The position numbers were made by a program, and so were the translations under genes. Positions 5,859-8,723 of a stretch of 8,723 bases of DNA are shown here, piece by piece. The notes under the pieces were generated by a model. The model was given only the letters and a program-made list of their open reading frames with translations. It was not told the origin of the DNA and made no database searches. Origin of the DNA: an uncultured Victivallales bacterium (GTDB lineage Bacteria > Verrucomicrobiota > Lentisphaeria > Oligosphaerales > JAFGRS01). The stretch is from positions 1 to 8,723 of the forward strand of contig CAILKC010000488.1 of the NCBI GenBank assembly GCA_903834675.1, in the 5' to 3' direction. Positions within the stretch are counted from its first letter, which is position 1; every line of letters begins with the position of its first letter.

Positions 5859-8346
5859 AGCGGATGGGCAATTGGCGCTCCCATTTCACCTGGTCGCGCT
5901 GCCACTGGAAGATCGAGGGCACCGTCGGCGCGGGCCGCGCCGGCAGCTCTGCCTGAGCTGGTTTCAGCGTGTTGCCCTCGTCACGGGCCAGGCGGCCCAG
6001 GCCGGCGCACACCTGAGCCTTGCCCCCGTACACCGTATTCCTCACGGCCTCGATGCCGCAGCAGTCCGGGGTGCGCAGTTCGAGCATCGGGGCGCGCTCA
6101 TCGCGCAACACAAAGACGTTCCCGGCGAGGATGTGATCGAAGCTGGCGGTCTTGGCGAAGACGCCGGCGCCTTTTTCCACCACGAAACGGTTGTAGAGGA
6201 TCAGCCAATTCTCGTTCATACCGCCCATCCAGAGCCCTTCCTTCTGCGAGGCTACATCGCAGTTATAGACCACATTGCGCGGGCCGTTGGGGCCATGCGC
6301 CGAGTCCTCGGGCGGCGAGGCCCAGAGGCCGTAGCCGTAGCCGCCATTCCCCGTGCGTGACTCGATCACACAGTTCTCGAACAGATTCTCGTGGGTCCAG
6401 CCGGCGTGCCACTGCCCATCGCTCTGGTGGAATACGCCATTACGGATGACGCAGCCGGACGCCGCCCACTGCACCAGCGGCGCATGCCGGTAGTTGAAGG
6501 TCTCGATGCCGTCCATGAGGCAGTCCCAGGAGTTCTGCCAAGCCGTGTAGGCCGTGCCGCCGCCGCCCTTGAACCAGGCATCGTCGAAGACGCAGTCGCG
6601 GACTTCGCACCACTTGCCGCGGTTGGTCTGGACCGGAAAGCGGCCCGTCTTCACCACCCGGACGCCCCGCACCCAGCAGTTCCAGGCGTTGGTGAACTCC
6701 ACCGTGTTGATCCACAGGTCCTGCGTCTGCTCGATGGTCATGTCCTCGACCCCGCACCACTCGATGGGGGTCAACTTGCGCACCAGACTGCCATCCACCA
6801 CGGGGAACTCGAGGCGCAGTGGCTGCTCGAGAGTCAGGCGCGGGCCGTTCACGGCGACCACCCGGACCGCGTACTGCCGGTAGCTGCCCCAGGCGCAGAG
6901 GTTACGGGTCAAGGTCTTCCAGCGCTCCGTCGCCGGTCCGTCAACCAGGAGATGGTCCCCAGGCACCAGTTCCGGCGCCGACTCCAGCACCAGCTCCGTG
7001 GCACCGCGCCGACCGTCCTCGGCGAGCTTCAGGGCCGGGCCCATGGCACCCCCGGCGAAGTGGATCGCTCCAGAGGACAGCGGGACCACCCGGGCGGCGG
7101 CGGCCGCATCCAGGGTCACCTCGATCGCAGTGCTCTTCTTCACCCCGCCGCTGTACTCCGCTTCGGCTCTCAGCGTCAACCGGCCAGAGCTCTGCAACTT
7201 GAAGACGACCGCGGCGCCAAAGCGGGCCCAGAAGGTGTTCCCCGAGTGCAGACTGCGCTTCCACTCATGCACCGGCGTCTCGCCCGCAAACACGCGCAGC
7301 GCCTGCAAGTCCTTGGGGATGGCATGGACCTCGATGGTGTCGGCACGCCCGAGCGTCTCATCCGCCTTCGGCGTGTAGAAGCAGATGCCGGCTGGCGGGA
7401 TGGCGTAGCGGAACACGATCCGCGTGCGCTCCCTGCCTGCCCCACGCAGGACGACTCCACTAGCGCGGATCGTCAGCGGCCGGTCGAGATGGAAGACTCC
7501 GGTACCCATGACCACGGCGCCGCCGCCGCGTTCGGCCGCCGCTGCGGCAGCCATCTCCAAGGCCCCGGCATCGTCACGGTCGTCGTCTGCCAGCGCTCCA
7601 AAGTCCTCTGCACGCAATACCACCGGCACCGTCGGGATGCCGCCGTCCACGCCACAGCGCGTCCAGTTCGGATACACCAGCCCGTCCGGACCGATGACGT
7701 CCGCGGCGGTCAGCCGGGCGGTCTCCTCAGGACGGATCTTGTAGGATCCCGGCCACGGGGGTGCCGGATCGGCGCTGAGAGCCACAAACTGCAGGTCATC
7801 CAGGTAGGCCTCGACCCGGGCGGCGTTGTAGCTGTGGAAGTAGAGCTCGATCTCGACGCACTCGGGCTGCGTGACAAAGGTGAAGACAAAGGGCCGCCAG
7901 GCACGTCCACTGCCGCCCAGGCCCCCCAGGTGCGACTCGCCGCTGATGCAGGTGCCGGCGGCATCGTACTGCCGCACGTAGACCCCCAGACCGTCTCCGC
8001 TCACGGGGTAGAGCTTCCCGCGCACGTCCAGCAACGCCTCCCCCCGAAACGGCACCCGCGTCGACGCCACCGCCGAGCCGCGCGCCCCGTCCTCGTCGCG
8101 GATATGCAATGACGCCCGCCCGGCAGCAGCCTGTTCAGTGGAAACGGCTGACATCGCCGGCGCTTCCTGAACGGTCCATCCCGTGAGGCCCTGCTCGAAG
8201 CCACCGTTCACCAGCTCGATCACCCGGTCGGGAACCGCCGCCGACAGCGCTCCCCCCAGACCCACCAGCAGAAATAGCGACAGCCACTGCCCACACGCCA
8301 AGACCGCAAGGGCATGACCTGCTGAACCCGCTCTGCACATCGCCAT
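5857..8346 (-). CDS. Secreted right-handed beta-helix (pectate-lyase superfamily) protein with CBM-like domain
   Basis: From the ATG at 8346 this is an 829-aa protein. Its signal peptide is MAMCRAG, a hydrophobic stretch WLSLFLLVGLGG, then ALSAA with cleavage near residue 37. Residues about 45-190 match a CBM4/9-like jelly roll (LVNGGFEQGLTGWTV at the start, AYLDDLQFVAL at the end). Residues about 242-312 carry the Pectate_lyase_3 signature: RAEDFGALADDDRDDAGALE, GGGAVVMGTGVFHL, then VVLRGAGRERTRIVF. An Ig-like domain (about 336-414) interrupts the helix, and the remaining coils run about 519-773. The helix has a Trp/His-rich surface (DGQWHAGWTHENLF). The role is probably binding and cleavage of an acidic or decorated polysaccharide outside the cytoplasm; lyase versus hydrolase activity cannot be read from the sequence. 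The frame stays open to a TTG at 8472 (871 aa), which has a good GGAG 5 nt upstream. The extra 42 residues, however, would bury the signal peptide and show visibly lower third-position GC, so I prefer 8346. Confidence 0.9.
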   Translation of the reverse strand: MAMCRAGSAGHALAVLACGQWLSLFLLVGLGGALSAAVPDRVIELVNGGFEQGLTGWTVQEAPAMSAVSTEQAAAGRASLHIRDEDGARGSAVASTRVPFRGEALLDVRGKLYPVSGDGLGVYVRQYDAAGTCISGESHLGGLGGSGRAWRPFVFTFVTQPECVEIELYFHSYNAARVEAYLDDLQFVALSADPAPPWPGSYKIRPEETARLTAADVIGPDGLVYPNWTRCGVDGGIPTVPVVLRAEDFGALADDDRDDAGALEMAAAAAAERGGGAVVMGTGVFHLDRPLTIRASGVVLRGAGRERTRIVFRYAIPPAGICFYTPKADETLGRADTIEVHAIPKDLQALRVFAGETPVHEWKRSLHSGNTFWARFGAAVVFKLQSSGRLTLRAEAEYSGGVKKSTAIEVTLDAAAAARVVPLSSGAIHFAGGAMGPALKLAEDGRRGATELVLESAPELVPGDHLLVDGPATERWKTLTRNLCAWGSYRQYAVRVVAVNGPRLTLEQPLRLEFPVVDGSLVRKLTPIEWCGVEDMTIEQTQDLWINTVEFTNAWNCWVRGVRVVKTGRFPVQTNRGKWCEVRDCVFDDAWFKGGGGTAYTAWQNSWDCLMDGIETFNYRHAPLVQWAASGCVIRNGVFHQSDGQWHAGWTHENLFENCVIESRTGNGGYGYGLWASPPEDSAHGPNGPRNVVYNCDVASQKEGLWMGGMNENWLILYNRFVVEKGAGVFAKTASFDHILAGNVFVLRDERAPMLELRTPDCCGIEAVRNTVYGGKAQVCAGLGRLARDEGNTLKPAQAELPARPAPTVPSIFQWQRDQVKWERQLPIR

Positions 8347-8582
8347 GATGGAAGCCCCAAGATTGAGCTGTGGCAGCAGTTCGCTGAGAGAAAATGGCTT
8401 TTCCAGGGTCGCGAGGCAGAGCATAGTCCGGTGTGATGGGAGTGCAAGGGAGATACGGCGGAGAGGGCGCAAGTCAGCTCCGTAGGTGGTGACTACTCAG
8501 AAGCGGTGAAGAAATCGGGGTCGGAATCGGTATCGGGATCGTGCCTGGCTGACCCACGTGAAGTGGCTCGCGGACCGCGTCT
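8347..8582. other. Upstream region of the beta-helix gene; alternative TTG start at 8472
   Basis: If gene 4 starts at 8346 this is its 5' region. On the minus strand GGAG at 8478-8481 precedes a TTG at 8472 by 5 nt, the best ribosome-binding signal near this gene, so the longer form cannot be excluded. There is another in-frame ATG at 8424. Codons between 8472 and 8347 have third-position GC of roughly 60-65 percent by my hand count, visibly less GC-biased than the gene body. The ATG at 8346 has only a weak GGGG upstream. I find no clear promoter hexamers. Confidence 0.5.
8514..8541. repeat. Hexanucleotide microrepeat (atcggN)
   Basis: Units atcggg, gtcgga, atcggt, atcggg and a partial atcg follow each other with period 6. 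Short arrays of this sort are a second common class of intergenic microrepeat in environmental genomes that also carry the cacagagg class. Nothing suggests translation. Confidence 0.7.
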
Positions 8583-8698
8583 CTAGTCCGCCTCGCGCCA
8601 GACAGGCGCCAGGCGTGGAGCAGCGGTCGGCCCGACCGTCCTAATCCGCCTCGCGCCAGACAGGCGCCAGGCGTGGAGCAGCGGTCGGCCCGACCGTC
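8583..8698. repeat. Two 58-bp tandem repeats, each with two hairpins
   Basis: Copy 1 (8583-8640) and copy 2 (8641-8698) are identical at 57 of 58 positions; the one difference is g8586 versus a8644. Each unit contains gcgcc-agaca-ggcgc (8595-8609 in copy 1) and the near-palindrome cggtcgg-c-ccgaccg (8624-8638). Sequence after 8700 starts 'ctag' and continues with a 'tggagc..gcggtc' match, suggesting a third degenerate, shortened unit that runs to the window edge. The near identity implies recent duplication or ongoing homogenisation. No coding reading is convincing. Possible roles are a REP/BIME-like palindromic repeat, a structured RNA array, or a protein-binding array. Confidence 0.85.
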
Positions 8699-8723
8699 CC
8701 CTAGCCCTGGAGCCGGCGGTCCC

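Noticed and set aside
5470..6360. A 296-codon plus-strand frame crossing the intergenic region into the end of gene 4
   Set aside because: Half of it is antisense to gene 4, the intergenic half is Pro/Arg-rich and full of hairpins, and no start signal is visible.
6391..8112. A 573-codon open frame on the plus strand opposite gene 4
   Set aside because: Antisense to a gene with clear beta-helix and CBM-like signatures; the His/Arg/Pro-rich translation has no recognisable domain.
8583..8698. CRISPR array
   Set aside because: There are only two adjacent copies with no unique spacers; the whole 58-bp unit repeats, so it is a tandem duplication.

Overview
This is an 8.7 kb, strongly GC-rich bacterial window with four protein-coding genes. 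There are no RNA genes, CRISPR arrays, insertion sequences or tRNAs that I can see. GC-rich codons, large secreted multidomain carbohydrate-active-type proteins, a URO-D-like protein outside any haem context, and intergenic microrepeats of the 'accacagaggacacagagg' and 'atcggnatcgg' types suggest an environmental or uncultured bacterium. A Planctomycetota, Lentisphaerota, Verrucomicrobiota or Armatimonadota-like lineage would fit. That placement is inference; no marker gene is present.

Layout. Positions 1-357 are intergenic: short 9-bp-period repeats form an inverted pair, then a related direct repeat, then the leader of gene 1. Gene 1 (358-1470, +) is a conserved cytosolic protein of unknown function, only loosely reminiscent of deoxyhypusine-synthase-type proteins. 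It converges with gene 2 (1449-2591, -), a URO-D-superfamily protein, and the two 3' ends overlap by 22 bp. Gene 3 (2611-5439, -) lies 19 bp upstream of gene 2 and is probably co-transcribed with it. It encodes a large secreted TIM-barrel glycosidase-like protein with a small inserted domain and a C-terminal carbohydrate-binding-like jelly roll. A 417-bp intergenic region full of inverted repeats separates it from gene 4 (5857 to about 8346, -). Gene 4 encodes a secreted right-handed beta-helix (pectate-lyase-superfamily) protein with an N-terminal CBM-like domain and an Ig-like insertion. The right edge holds a hexanucleotide microrepeat and two near-identical 58-bp tandem repeats, each with two hairpins.

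How the genes may work together (inference): genes 4 and 3 would act outside the cytoplasm on a complex, possibly pectin-like or otherwise decorated polysaccharide. Gene 2, coupled to gene 3, would act inside. Because its superfamily includes MtaA/MtbA-type methyltransferases, methyl-group handling from methylated sugars is one possibility. No corrinoid protein, transporter or regulator lies in the window to confirm this. The points most worth a second look are the inserted domain in the glycosidase-like barrel, the cysteine ladder in the beta-helix, the gene 4/gene 3 intergenic hairpin cluster bounded by 18-bp direct repeats, and the uncharacterised gene 1.
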